From Schistocephalus solidus (lineage: Eukaryota > Platyhelminthes > Cestoda > Diphyllobothriidea > Diphyllobothriidae): 64,000 nt of DNA. This document shows, in pieces, positions 10,741 through 22,064 of this stretch. The stretch is taken from assembly GCA_017591395.1 (NCBI GenBank), contig WEDG01003255.1:124001-188000 (forward strand), written 5' to 3'. The notes below the pieces were generated by a model, which saw only the letters and a list, made by a program, of their open reading frames with translations, was not told the DNA's origin and did no database searches. Position 1 is the stretch's first letter. Each line of letters opens with the position of its first letter. The translations under genes were made by a program, and so were the position numbers.

Positions 10741-11850
10741 AAGGATGACCACGCAGATGAGTTGTGCAGGCAAACTCGAAGAAATCCTCCGATCTCAGGG
10801 AGGAATCATGGCTCCGGATAATCCGGAATGTCCAGAGCATGTTTGACCGTAAGAGCCTGTAGGAAAGAGGAAATATGTCAAGCTTTTTCAATCTGTCTTG
10901 GTACAGTAAAATCTTAAAACCGTCGACCATCTTCGTTGCGCTCCGCTGCACCTGTTCGAGGAGGTCAACATCTTTCTTCATCGACGGTATACAGGCTGGT
11001 ATTCCGTAATCTAAGTGCGGTCTCACGAAGATGCCATAAACTTTTCCGAAGAGATCAGAGGGGAATATTTTAAATGCACGTCTTATCCAATGCAGTGTAC
11101 TTGTTGCCTTCTGTACTGCTTTCTTACAGTGTTCTGAGGGCATCAAATTTTTAGTTGTCCACATGCCCAGATCGTTGTGTGTTTCTACCTCTTTTAATGC
11201 AGTACCATTAATAAACTACTGGTGTTTTAGAGATACTTTTCAACCGGTGCTTATGTGTAGGATCACAAACTTGGATACATTAAACTTAAGCAGCCACCTA
11301 GCATACCAGGCACTTAGTTTGTCGATATTCGACTGTAACCCTTTTGCGTCATTAGCGCAGCTGACTTCAGTCCATATTTTTATTACACCTGCGAACATGA
11401 CCGCTTCACAATCTAGGTCATTGAGACAGTCTTTAACGTAGATTAAGAAGAGTAGGGGCCCAAAACAGAACCCTGTGGAACACCACTTTCTACTTTTGCC
11501 CATTCCGAGCTAGAGTTTCCTACAACAACTCTCTGTACTCTGAAAGACAAGAAACTCTTGATCCAATTGAAACGTTTTCCACGAATTCCAACGTTCTAAA
11601 TCTTCTGTAAAAAGAAGCCCGTGTGGTACAAAAATCAAAGGACTTCTTGACATCAAAAAACAACATCTACTGGATGACTCCTATCTGCTTCCTTTGTCCA
11701 TTTCTCGTGCGACTGAAGGGCATTCGTGAGACAGGAAGTCCTGGACGGATGCCGTGTTGGATAGTTTTGCTGGATTTTTGATACTTCTGAGTAGCTTAAT
11801 CTAGAATGCTATAGCGTTTACTGAAAATAACTATCGATATCTAACAGTAT
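10740..11850 (-). mobile_element. CR1-like LINE fragment (family 1)
   Basis: Minus-strand frames show the distal part of a CR1/Jockey-type RT: VDVVFFDVKKSFD near 11660, FGPLLFLIYVKDCLNDLDCE (11240-11503), and the C-terminal VRPHLDYGIPACIPS..LLEQVQRSATKMV (10709-11164). The catalytic box reads FAGV instead of FADD, and stops interrupt the frame. No endonuclease part is seen, so the copy is 5'-truncated. It abuts the truncated tail of LINE A at about 10740. Confidence 0.85.
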
Positions 11851-11929
11851 GTGCCAGAAGAAGAAATAAAAAGACATCTCGATGACTTGTGCACCGAGAG
11901 TGATCAAGCTGTTGAAGAGTAGTAAAGGG

Positions 11930-13560
11930 GTTAAAGGTAAAAGAAGCCCGTGTGGTACACTATCAAAGGCCTTCAGTTAACTATTCAGTTGAGGAGGAGC
12001 CGATTCCCCAACCAACAGTCATGAGAGCATTTACCCTCAGTGAGATATGTTTTAGCGAAGAAACCTTCAAAAAAGATATCAGACAACTTTCTAATTCCAC
12101 CTCTTATGGAACGGATAAAATCCCACCTTGCATACTGAAGCATACGATATATGCTACAATACTGTTGTCTAGTCTATTCTCATAACTCCAGTCAAATGGT
12201 CTGAATCCAGAAATCTGGAAATACTCAAGCATTACACAAACCTTTAAAAACGGGAACCGATCTGATACACAAAGCTATCGTGCTGTTCATCGAATAGCGG
12301 TAATAGCAAAAATCTTAGAAAAAATAAAAGCGAACCAAATGCTAAACTATATAACAAACGCTAACCTCATACCTTCCTCTCAACAGGCTTTCTTGCCTAA
12401 AGATTTATGCTAGTCCTGCCATCTCACCTTCCTTGAATAGGTTTAAAGTAACAGAGATGACGGAAACACGGTGGCTACGATATACTCTGACCTAAAAAAA
12501 GCGTTCGATAAAGTCCCCCATAAAAGGCTTCTAGTGAAGCTAATAAGTCATGGGATTGGGTCTCTCCTTCTCGACTTTCTAAAATCTTTCCTTCAAAACC
12601 GATATCAGGTAGTACAAATTCTAAAATTGGTCTCAGAACCATCTCATATTAGTAGTGGAGTACTTCACGGGACTAACCAAGGTCCCTTCCTATTGCTTAT
12701 ATACATTTACGATGTATCCATTATATCAACGTCAGCTAAAACATTTTTATATGCGGCCGACTTAGAACTTGCATATGAACATAAAAAGCATACAGTAGCC
12801 AGTATGCATAGAACGATATGAAATGATCTTAAAAAACTAAGCTAATTGAGAACACTATGTCAAATGCCATTCTCTCAAAGTAAATATCATCTCCTGATTT
12901 TTGGTCCACAAAAACTTCCTCCCTTAATTTTCAACAATCAGGAAATAACCGAGACAACATCAATTATAGACTTAGGTCTTAGCTTATCAAATACACTCTA
13001 GCTAAACAAATATCACAAAAAGCCACCAGACTATGCGGATTCATTTGTAAAAATTTCTCCTCACCTGCCCTAAAGACATGATTATATAAAATGTACGTTT
13101 TACCTCTCCTGGATTACTGCTAAATTTTCTTTGGCATAATGCCCTCAGACGGCCGAAAGAAACTAGAAGCCATTCAACGATGCTTTAAAAGATCCTTATC
13201 CAAATGTGATGGCATTCAAGGCTCATACATGGAAATATACAATAGATATGGTCTTCAACCCGTCTGGATCAGAAGACTCCAAAATTGTCTCACTTTTCTA
13301 TTCAAAATCACACAAGACCAATATATTCTCAGAATGAATATACTAACAAATCAAAACAGCCCCCAGAGACACTAGAAATAATGCAAATATTATAAAAATT
13401 CCTAAATTCAAAAAAGGTCCAACGATCCAACTTCTATTCCATAAGATACGCGACAATATGGAATGCCATCCCAAGTTCTATTATAAATATTGGTACCCTA
13501 CTAGAATTTTAAATAAAAATCAAACATTATCTGTCAAATAATAACACACATCTATTTTTG
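11930..13560 (+). mobile_element. CR1-like LINE fragment (family 2)
   Basis: On the plus strand, RT pieces appear in order: SYGTDKIPPCILK near 12103-12141, YSDLKKAFDKVPHKRLLVKL near 12481-12540 (motif A), SSGVLHGTNQGPFLLLIYIY (motif B), FLYAADLELAY near 12745 and the C-terminal DGRKKLEAIQRCFKRSL (13139-13375). The catalytic YADD box reads YAAD. Many stops and shifts occur. The wording resembles the element at 16130-19740, so it is probably an older relative in the opposite orientation. Confidence 0.82.
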
Positions 13561-13570
13561 AATAAGATAG

Positions 13571-13917
13571 GACATTTTTCAACTCAGTTCTTTAACAAAG
13601 AATTCGGGCCGAAAGGGCTCTGATAACGTCAACTTCGGGAATCACGCGTTTTACGACGTGGCGGTTACTATCGGTGATAGCTACTTCAATTCTGAGTCCT
13701 CCCGATGAGCTGCAAATCTAAACGTACTTTGCGTGCGCTTCCAATGATGGCGATGGCCATTTCACTAGAACTGGATATTCAGGCCAGAAGCTCCCACGAG
13801 TAGTTATTTCACGTCAATTTTTGAACCTCATACGACGACCTGCAATGCACACAGAGATAAAGAATTTAAACATCTGGTTTTGTGGTACAACTGCAGGTTA
13901 AAGGCAAGCTAAAGCTG
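13571..13917. other. Spacer, nothing recognised
   Basis: This is about 350 bp of mixed composition between a CR1-like fragment and repeat R1. No coding frame or repeat was identified. Confidence 0.5.
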
Positions 13918-14156
13918 GTGGTTAGTGACCTACAAGACTCATAAATACCCGCCCTCTGGCTATGCACAAGGGCTCATACTTTAATGAGTTATATATCCAT
14001 TATCTAAAAAGCAGATTTTTTCTATTGTTCAAACTAATTTAAAAATTTATGACAATTGTACATTTTCAAATGTTTTTGGATAGCGTCTTTATTTTTATAT
14101 ATAATTTTAGGATTTTAAAAAATTGCTTTTAAACTAATTTGCAAAATTTATTTTTT
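13918..14156 (-). repeat. Dispersed AT-rich repeat R1, copy 2
   Basis: This is the reverse complement of 5338-5586 with substitutions and short indels. It begins GGTTAGTGACCTACAAGACT and runs into a long AT-rich stretch. It stops where the CR1-like 3' UTR begins. Confidence 0.65.
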
Positions 14157-14645
14157 ATAAATAAATTGTATATTTAAGGCCCAGAGAGCCCCGTCATTAC
14201 AAACTTAGTATCGCGTTATAAATAAATACAAAGTGGATAATTGCTGTATTATGTGAGCAGCCATATTAACAGCATTTATGAGTAATATGATAGGCATATC
14301 CGATTCAGAACGATTTGCCATTTTTAAAGCAATAGTCAGAATTCGTTGTCATATACGGTGAACTAGAAAAGAAGCAGTTACAAACTCTTACGGTTGAATT
14401 GGAGGCGGAGTTTGGCGAGCCACCGATTAAAAAAACTAGGAGAAAAATCTGCTTCACTTAAAAATTAATAGCTAGATGCAATGGGTTAGTTTTGTGATGT
14501 TGCTGACAACATATGAGGCTTCGGAACAATCCTTGTCGGGTGATAGATAATAAAGCAGTCAGAGCTACTGTTTATAACCACCAGTGGAGGTGAGAGAGGA
14601 GGAACTCATCGCGGACACCAGGGTCGAAAACGAAGAGGTGACAGT
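14157..14645 (-). repeat. CR1-like 3' UTR copy 1 (5'-truncated)
   Basis: This shares its whole length with the 3' UTR of the element at 16130-19740: TTTAAGGCCCAGAGAGCCCC at the 3' end, then GATAGGCATATCCGATTC and GAACTAGAAAAGAAGCAG. In element orientation it ends in AT-rich ATTT-like sequence, the usual short-repeat tail of CR1 elements. Truncation by incomplete reverse transcription is inferred. Confidence 0.8.
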
Positions 14646-14689
14646 ACACAGACAGCAGTCACACAGCGGCTAGTAGTAGAATAGGCAGG

Positions 14690-14880
14690 TGAATATTGCC
14701 AGCAATGACAAATGAGACTAGAATAGCCAGTACTGGCTTATTAGCCGTCATCAGTCAAAGGCCGCGGGTTCGATCCTTGGGAGGTGCACCACCTGTGGTT
14801 GGGTATGGCTGGTTGACGATGGCTAATAACTCAGAAATTAACATTCCAGACTCCCTTCTCTTTGCCGGAAGAAGGTCTAG
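14690..14880 (+). repeat. tRNA-derived SINE fragment
   Basis: This contains the SINE core GGTTGGGTATGGCTGGTTGACG and an RNA polymerase III B box (CGCGGGTTCGATCCT), as in the copies near 39, 49, 58 and 62 kb. Part of the head is replaced by an inverted piece of the SINE body (ACTGGCTTATTAGCCGTCAT), so the copy is rearranged. Confidence 0.65.
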
Positions 14881-15104
14881 GTGCTAGCACTGATGGATAA
14901 AATGCTCAGCTAAATACGAAACGCAACCATAGCCAGGACTCGAGGGGATGAGAGTGGTTGATAACCTCTGTCTCGCTTCACTACAGGGTGTCGTTAATTG
15001 AATTCATATCGTGCTCATATCAACTGGCACAGTCAAGATAAAATATTTGTAATAATAGAGGTCAGACACGTCTCAAGTAAGAATCCAAAAATAAATAATA
15101 ATAA

Positions 15105-15770
15105 ATAAATAAATTGTACATTTAAGGCCCAGGGAACCCCGTCATTACAAATGTAGTATCGTGGTATAAATAAATACAAATTGGATAATTGCTACACCAT
15201 GTGAGCAGCCATATTTACAGCATAAATGAATAATATGATAGGCATACCCGATTCAGAAAGATTTGCCATTTTTAAAACAACAGTCAATAATCTTTGAAAT
15301 ATACGGTGAACTAGAAAAGAAGCAGTAAAATACATCCTACGGTTAAATCGAAGGCGGAGTTTAGCGAGCCGCCAGTTAAAAAAAAACTAGGAGAAAAAAC
15401 TGCTTCACAAAAAAATTAATAGCTAGATGCAACGGGATATTATTGTGATGTTGCTGACGTCGTATGAGGGTTCGGAACGCTCCTTGTCGTGTGAGAGATA
15501 ACACAGCAGTCAGAGCTACTGTTTATAATCACCAGCGGAGGTGAGAGAGGACGAACCCATCGTGGAAAACAGGGTCAAAACGAAGAGGGGACAGTAGAGG
15601 TCATGAGATCATCATCGAGATGCGACCTTGCTGACTGCATAGTCCACCAATCAAAGAGGCAAAATTATCCGGACCCTCCGCGATCATCAACTGAACCTGG
15701 ATACCATCGTCGGTGTTGCAAAATCGGAGGAAAGTATCAAGGTTGTCAAGAGTTTGCGATGCTAGTTTAA
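15105..15770 (-). repeat. CR1-like 3' UTR copy 2 (5'-truncated)
   Basis: This is a second truncated copy of the same 3' UTR and extends further 5' than copy 1, to GTTGTCAAGAGTTTGCGATG. In element orientation its tail is TTTATTTATTTATTATTATT, a clear ATTT-type run at 15090-15116. It has the same orientation as copies 1 and 3. Confidence 0.8.
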
Positions 15771-16129
15771 ATAAACAGGTTTATTGATTTGGCACTGCTT
15801 GGGCGCCATGAAATCCTTAGAACACAGGTAAAAACATAAAACAAACTTCTCTTTTCATTAACCACTTTTGCTTTGGTTTGTTTGTTTGCTTAAAAAGCAG
15901 TGTTCGAAATGAAGAGTTTGTTTTAAGTAAAAAAACCTGTTTTCCACGGTTTAGAAATAGCAAAATTTGAAGTAAAACAGCTTTACAGAATGGGGATGAA
16001 TGTATCAGGTAAGAATGGTTAGAGTCAAAATTAGTTTGTTATTGACGTTCGAGAGTATTCATTCGACAGAGGTAGAAACCTCTGCGGTCGATTAGAAGGG
16101 ATAAGTACTTCCAATCAGATAAAATAAAT
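15771..16129. other. Spacer between CR1-like copies, nothing recognised
   Basis: No frame, repeat partner or signal was seen in these 360 bp. Confidence 0.5.
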
Positions 16130-19100
16130 AAATAAATTGAATATTTAAGGCCCAGAGAGCCCCGTCAGTTCAAACTTAGTATCGCAGTTTAAATAAATAA
16201 AAAGTGGATAATTGCTGCACTATGTGAGCAGACATATTAACACCAGAAATGAACAATATGGTAGGCATGTCCGATTCAGAACGATTTGCCATTTTTAAAA
16301 CAATATTCAACAATCTTTAACATAAACGTTGAACTAGAAAAGAAGCAGTAAAAAAACTCCTACGGTTAAATCGGAGGCGGAGTTCGGCTAGCCACCAATT
16401 TAAAAAAAAATTAGGAGAAAAAAACTGCTTCACTAAAACATTAATAGCTAGATGCAATGGGATAGTGCTATGATGTTGCTGACAACGTATGACGGTTCGG
16501 AACGCTCCTTGTCGTGTGAAAGATAATATAGCAGTCAGAGCTACTGTTTGTACCCACCAGTGGAGGTTAGAGAGGAGGAACTCATCGCGAACACCAGGGT
16601 CGAAACGAAGAGGGGACGGTGAGGTCATGGGTTATGATCGAAGATGCGGCCTTGCCGACACCTAATCCACCAATCAAAGGCAAAACACATCAAGAACCCG
16701 CAGCGATCCCACAACTGAACCTGGGAGACTATCATCGGGGTTGCAAAAGCGGAGGAAAGTACCAAGGTTGTCAAGAGTTGGCGATGCTAGTTTAAAAGGG
16801 AGGGCGAAAAAGTGAATGCAAAGATTGACTCTGCAGAGGATGATGGAAATATAATAAGAGACCAATATAATATCAAGGGAGCTGCCTCAAATACCAGGAG
16901 GACCCTTTCGAAATCCAAAAGTTGCGAGTTAGGGAAGGAAACGAACCAATAAGGACTTTATATCTTCCGAAGTTAAATGTTTGCGTAACTTTGTTTTGAA
17001 AATAGCTAATGTAGACGACAACCTATTTTGCAGTGGAAGATTATTCCAGATGAAAGCATATTTGGAGGCAAAAAACTGAGACCGGTTAGTTGTGGAGCTT
17101 AGGGGTGGTGAAATGATCATGGAGGAATTACGAGTGGCATAGGGTCAATCTACCGGAGTGAGAGCGTTAATTCGTGGGAGATTTGGGCTAGAGTTAACGC
17201 GAAACAGGAAGCAGAGACCGGCTTCAAGTCTTCTAAACCACAGAAATTTAATGTTTGCTAACTGGCATCTATCCGTATAAGAGATACTGGATCCAGGAAG
17301 AGAAAATAGTCTTCGAGTAAAAACCTTTGGAACTTTTTCAATCTTACTGCGGTCAGAGGCATTCATCAGCCCAAAGAGGGGACAGCAGTATTCTAGAATA
17401 GGAAGAACAAACATGCGGTACAGGTCTAACTTTATTTCCGGAAGGAAAGAAATTATGCGATATAAAACCACATATCTGTGCAGCCTTTGCAGAAATTCGA
17501 TCTGCATGAGGCGATAATGCTAGCTTGTTCGTGTAACTTAGACCTAAGTCTTTTATGGTTGATCGTTCTAAAAGTGTACTATTTTGAAATACAAGGGGTC
17601 TAGGAAGCTTAGCGGGGCCAAAACACATAAAACTACTCTTGGATGAAGAAAACTCCATCTGCCAATTACAGCTCCAACGTGAGAGCATAAGTAGATCAGT
17701 GTTGATTGTATCCACGCAACTATTGACAGTGTCGTTAGAAAATGAATAAATGCACTTGAGATCGTCAGCGTAAACAAAATTTTGTGAAATGTTGTGTAAA
17801 GCTGAAATTTCGTTAATGTAAAGAATAAAGAGAAGGGACCTAGAACCGTGCCTTAAAAACACCACTCGTGATCGGTTGAGGCGTCGAGTAGGTATTACCT
17901 ACTAAGACCTTCTGGCTGCGGTTAGATAAGTAGGAACCAATGAAGTTAAGGAGAGGAGGCCGGATGCCGAGGGCTTCCAGTTTCACCAGAAGACATCTGT
18001 GCGGTACCTTGTCAAAGGCTTTGCTCAGGTCAAAGTAGATCACAACCACTGACTGCTGCTCATTACGAAGGGAAGTGACGAGGTTAAGAAAAGCTAAATG
18101 ACACACTTTGCATGATCTCCCAGGTAGAAAACCATATTGCGAGTCGCTTAAGAGCTTATTTTCTAAGCAAAAGTCGAGAATTTGATTAAAAATAATTCTT
18201 TTAAGAAGTTTTGCTAGAGCCGGGGTTTTGTGAACGCCTCGATAATTATTTACGTCCGAACGAGATCCCGACTTGAAGACAGGAAGAATAATAGATGTCT
18301 TCCATGAGTCAGGAAAGAATCCGTTTAAAAAGATAAACTGAGAATACATGGCTAAGCAATCGGGGGAAAGCTCGGCACTCTCTTAATAACTGAGTTTGGA
18401 ATACCGTCAGTTCCCGAAGAGTGCGAGTTTTTCAGACTAATTATTTGCTTACGAATTAGTTCTAAGGAGAAATCAATAGTGCTGATAACATTCAATGAGC
18501 ATGCCTGAAACGTCGGAACTTGTTCAGATTCCATCGTAAAGATGATTTGCAAAGAACGCACTAAACAGTTCTGCCTTGTCAGAGTCTTCGAGAACGAAGT
18601 TCTTGTCTTCATTAGTAATGGAGGAATTTCATAACCTCGTTTAGAAGAGGATCGACGGCGGAACAGTTGAGCAACAGATTTTGCAGAGTTTGGCTCACTG
18701 AGTGCGCAAGATTCCCTCTGTCTGTCATGTGCAAGACGAATCTTATAGGCTAATTCAAAAATCTCTGCAATCCTTAGATGTACAGATAACGAACTAGCAT
18801 ATTGATCTTTTAATTGCTTCCTCAATTTCTTTAGTCTTGGCAAAAGAAAGTGGGGGCTGGTGGATTCCGAAGTGTATGGCTTGACAAATTTTGCTTGGCA
18901 CAAATTCCAGGATGTTATTTGAAACGGCTGACATGAAGTCACAATGATTTGGTGCGTCGTTAATGGAGGAGAGATGCTGCCAGTCCAATGAGTCCAAAAA
19001 TTTACTAATTAAGCTCGTATCTGCGAGGTCAAAAGCATGATAGGTACGAATGGCACTAGCCTTTTTTGATGAAACAATCGGAAGGCAACAGTGAATTAGT

Positions 19101-19740
19101 GTATGGTCACTTTGGAAGAGAACCTGCTTAAAATCAACGAAAAGGAAAGCAATGTCATTTGTGAAAATCAGATCTAAAATATGCTTGTCTCTCGTTGAAG
19201 AACGGACAAGCTGTGACCAATTAGAGAAATTAATGGTATCTAGGAGAGGCTGAAATCTGGGTGGACAAAAGTTGGAAATCCAGTCAATTTCTGGAAAATT
19301 AAAATCCCCAGCGATTATTTTAATGTTAAAATTGGACTCCGAAACCAATTTAAAAATTGCACAAAGTTTCACATCATCATCGGATGATGAATTAGGCGGG
19401 TAGTAAATACATCCGAGAATAGCCTTTTGCCAGGGCGACAGGATAATGGATGCGAAGCAGTAATTACCAGAGAATGACGTGACGTCTAGATCAAACGCGA
19501 ACCACCGAACAGGTTGCCGAGTATAGACAAAATGGATCCAAACTTCATAATGAAGTCGTTGCAGTTCTGTAAAGCAGACAGATCTAGCTGTTTAGCTTTA
19601 ACTATGGGTTGTACATTTGAGTCAATGTTGAAACTGCTAGGTGTATTCAAGCATCGTTTTGGTCCCGAGGCATGTAGTTTACGACGAATTGAGCTTGGTG
19701 GTTTCATCTCTCGTCAAAAATAAGAGTAAGATCTACGCAG
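16130..19740 (-). mobile_element. CR1-like LINE with endonuclease and RT (family 2)
   Basis: This is the most complete CR1/Jockey-type copy. The endonuclease at 18794-19460 reads AILGCIYYPPNSSSDDD, IIAGDFNFPEIDW, LDLIFTND and FQSDHTLIHC. The RT at 17145-18942 shows SSGTDGIPNSVIK, FDLSKAFDKVPHRCLLVKLE (motif A) and NFVYADDLKCIYS (catalytic YADD intact), then a C-terminal VLPILEYCCPLFGLMNASDR..FTRRLF. A 3' UTR follows at 16130-16920 and ends in an ATTT run. Shifts near 18350, 18840 and 17860 break the frame. The 5' end stops about 19740, inside the endonuclease N-terminus or first ORF, so it is modestly 5'-truncated. Confidence 0.9.
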
Positions 19741-20154
19741 GATACGCAGGGTAAAATAAATTTATGAAATTTCAACCTAAATTCTATCTTAGCGCTTTAT
19801 AATTCTACGTTTTCTACGAGGATTTATAGGGATAGCAAGTTGTAGTTGTCTAAAGACTAGAAATTCAAAACTTTATCAGCAATTTAGCCAATAAATATAG
19901 CAGGAAACAAATAAATCCGTTAAAAGTTGAGAACGAGAAATGAGGCTATGTCAGGTGAATAATATGACACGGTATAGTTCAACCTATTGTTAAAAACAAA
20001 GACCACAGGTAATTGTATACGATTAAGGGCTAGAAATGCAAAACGTTTATCTACAGTAAAGCCAATAACGAAAATATGAACGAAAAAAATACGTTCAACA
20101 TTTTAGCTTTCACTTAGCTTTCGAAAATCTACGGTGATTTTATACCGTGATACT
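19741..20154. other. Spacer, nothing recognised
   Basis: These 410 AT-rich bases between two CR1-family pieces show no coding frame and no clear repeat. Confidence 0.5.
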
Positions 20155-20215
20155 AAGTTTGAAATGACGGGGCTCTCTGGGCCTTAAATTTACAATTTAT
20201 TTATTTATTTCTTTT
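20155..20215 (+). repeat. CR1-like 3' terminus, inverted
   Basis: GACGGGGCTCTCTGGGCCTT followed by an ATTT run is the 3' end of the family-2 element, here on the plus strand and opposite to the three copies at 14-16 kb. Confidence 0.75.
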
Positions 20216-20229
20216 ATTCCTGAGAGGAA

Positions 20230-20345
20230 ATAGCAGAGATATCACCTTCGAATATGTTCTCCAGTAAAGAGAAAACTGATCCAAAGTTTAGCATAAAGTC
20301 ATTAAAATTTTGCAAAGCAGACAGATTAAGCTACTTAGCTTTAAC
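20230..20345 (-). repeat. CR1-like 5' fragment
   Basis: The block GATCCAAAGTTTAGCATAAA..TGCAAAGCAGACAGATTAAG resembles 19530-19620, the 5' part of the family-2 element, in the same orientation. It abuts the 3' end of LINE copy B. Confidence 0.6.
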
Positions 20346-20349
20346 AACT

Positions 20350-21245
20350 GGTTACATATGCATACGACAGTTCGACCGTCGGAGTCCGACGATGTCCACC
20401 GTATGCTCCATGGAAGGGTGGTGCAGGGACGGTGACTTGCGCATGAATTAGTTTTAAGTGATAGTAGCCTTGCGCTGCAGCTACCGCACTCTCTCCTCCT
20501 CCCCCACCTGAGCCCGGTGTCAAGACAGAGTCAAGAAGACCGGAGATGGGAGAGGGCGCACGTGGCTGACGCGGCCGGAGCCGCCCCTGGGCGTGCCACC
20601 ACACCTGGCTTGGATCCCACAGAGTGGGAGTGCCATAAAGACAACATTAAGAAGGAGCCATTGCAGCCTGACTCTCAGTCTGCCAGTCAGCCACTCCACA
20701 CAAAACACACATTGGGCTGACCACGCGGTCCGAGTTATACCATCAGTTAGCAACCATCCAAGCCACGGCCTTTAGCGCACCGTGATAGTTTCAAGCGCGT
20801 CAGATTGTTTAAAGTGAGGAACATGCGCTGAGCTGTCGACCTCACTCTCTCCCCAACCCCCACCACCAGACACTGTCCGAGCTGGTCAGTTGCCTGATGT
20901 GGGAGTGGGCGCATTGGCTGACGGATCGGCGTAACCGTCTTCGCGCGCCACAGCATGACCTGGCCCCCATAACGCACACACCAGGATTCACAAACTCAGG
21001 GGATATGGAGCAGCCATCGCCGTCTGACTCCCAGTCCACTGGTCAGCCACTCGACACACACAGCACATACACTGAGCCGATGGCGTGGTCTGGTGGAAGC
21101 GTCAGATTGGCAGACTTCCCAGCCACGGTTTCTAGGAAACCGTGATATACTCTGGTAAATGGTGATTGTGAGGGTGTTGTCGATGCATTGGTGTAGGTAG
21201 TGTGTGCTGATGTAGCTTAGCATCCGGTGGTTTACCGGAGGTTGT
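20350..21245 (-). repeat. LINE B 3' tail (complete)
   Basis: This carries the same two hairpin modules as tail A (hairpin 1 at 21124-21146, hairpin 2 near 20763-20785). It then continues through a GTCTTGACACCGGGCTCAGG block and a CACCGTCCCTGCACCACC block to the end. These distal blocks are what recurs at 34936, 38284, 47690 and 51045. Confidence 0.75.
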
Positions 21246-22064
21246 CAGGAGGCGCATGTGTCCCTAATAGGCCCATGCGGTGTAAAATGTGCGGGAGCAG
21301 TGAGGGCAGTGAAGGCGGGCGCGTCGACTGTATGTCGGAGCCCCAGGCACTGGTTCACCAGCCTCCGTGCGATGGATTCGCAGGTGACTGACCAGGCCGA
21401 TGCGTGAGTTAAAGGTGCGGGCGCAGTGTGGGCATGAGAAATCGGTAGAGGCTGGGAGGATGTCATTCATGGTAGTGGGGGTGGCAGGGGCGCTAAGAAT
21501 GGCAGGAGCGGAGGATGTGCATTGTGTATCGGTGTTGTCGGCATTGTGGTGTATTCCGCTGTCATGGATGCGCATGTGACCGAATAGGCCCATGCGATGA
21601 GTGAATGCGCGAGGACAGTGAGGGAAGTGGAGACGACGATCTCTGCTGTGTGTTGGTGCTCCAGGCCCTTGTTCACCAGTCTCTGTACGATGGATTCGCT
21701 AGTGACCGACCAGGCCGATGCGTGAGGTGAATGTGCGGTCGCATTGAGTACAGCTTAGGAGAGATTCCCCATCGCTGATGGTGGTGGTGGTGGTAGTGAA
21801 GGCGAAGGCGGTGGTGGTTGCGGTGGTGGGGGTAACAGGCGATGAATAGACTGATGTAGTCTCTATGATGGTGGGAGTAATGGAATTGATGCCAGGAGTG
21901 AGGGTGGGGGAGTCAGAAGGAGGGTTGGCAGAATTTGACGTAGAAATTGGAATTGTCGGATTGTTGGTGCATTGCGTACGAAGATGTCAAACCAGGCCGA
22001 TTCGCGCGTGGAAGATGCGTTGACAGCGCGGGCATGTTGGCAGGGCCTGGGCATTGTCGGTGTT
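21246..22064 (-). pseudogene. LINE B C-terminal C2H2 zinc-finger array
   Basis: Reading on the minus strand, finger 1 (CPRCQRIFHARIGLV) lies near 22000-22060, finger 2 near 21695-21760, finger 3 near 21570-21635, finger 4 (CPHCARTFNSRIGLVSHLRIH) near 21375-21440 and finger 5 near 21250-21315. Here finger 2 is in frame with the end of the RT, and fingers 3 and 4 are in one frame (21264-21593). The array is therefore part of the LINE ORF. Finger 5 is broken by a two-base loss after CPHCSRTF. Confidence 0.8.

Noticed and set aside
14157..16920. CRISPR-like or satellite array
   Set aside because: The units are several hundred bases, have different 5' ends and match a CR1-like 3' UTR, so they are truncated retroelements.
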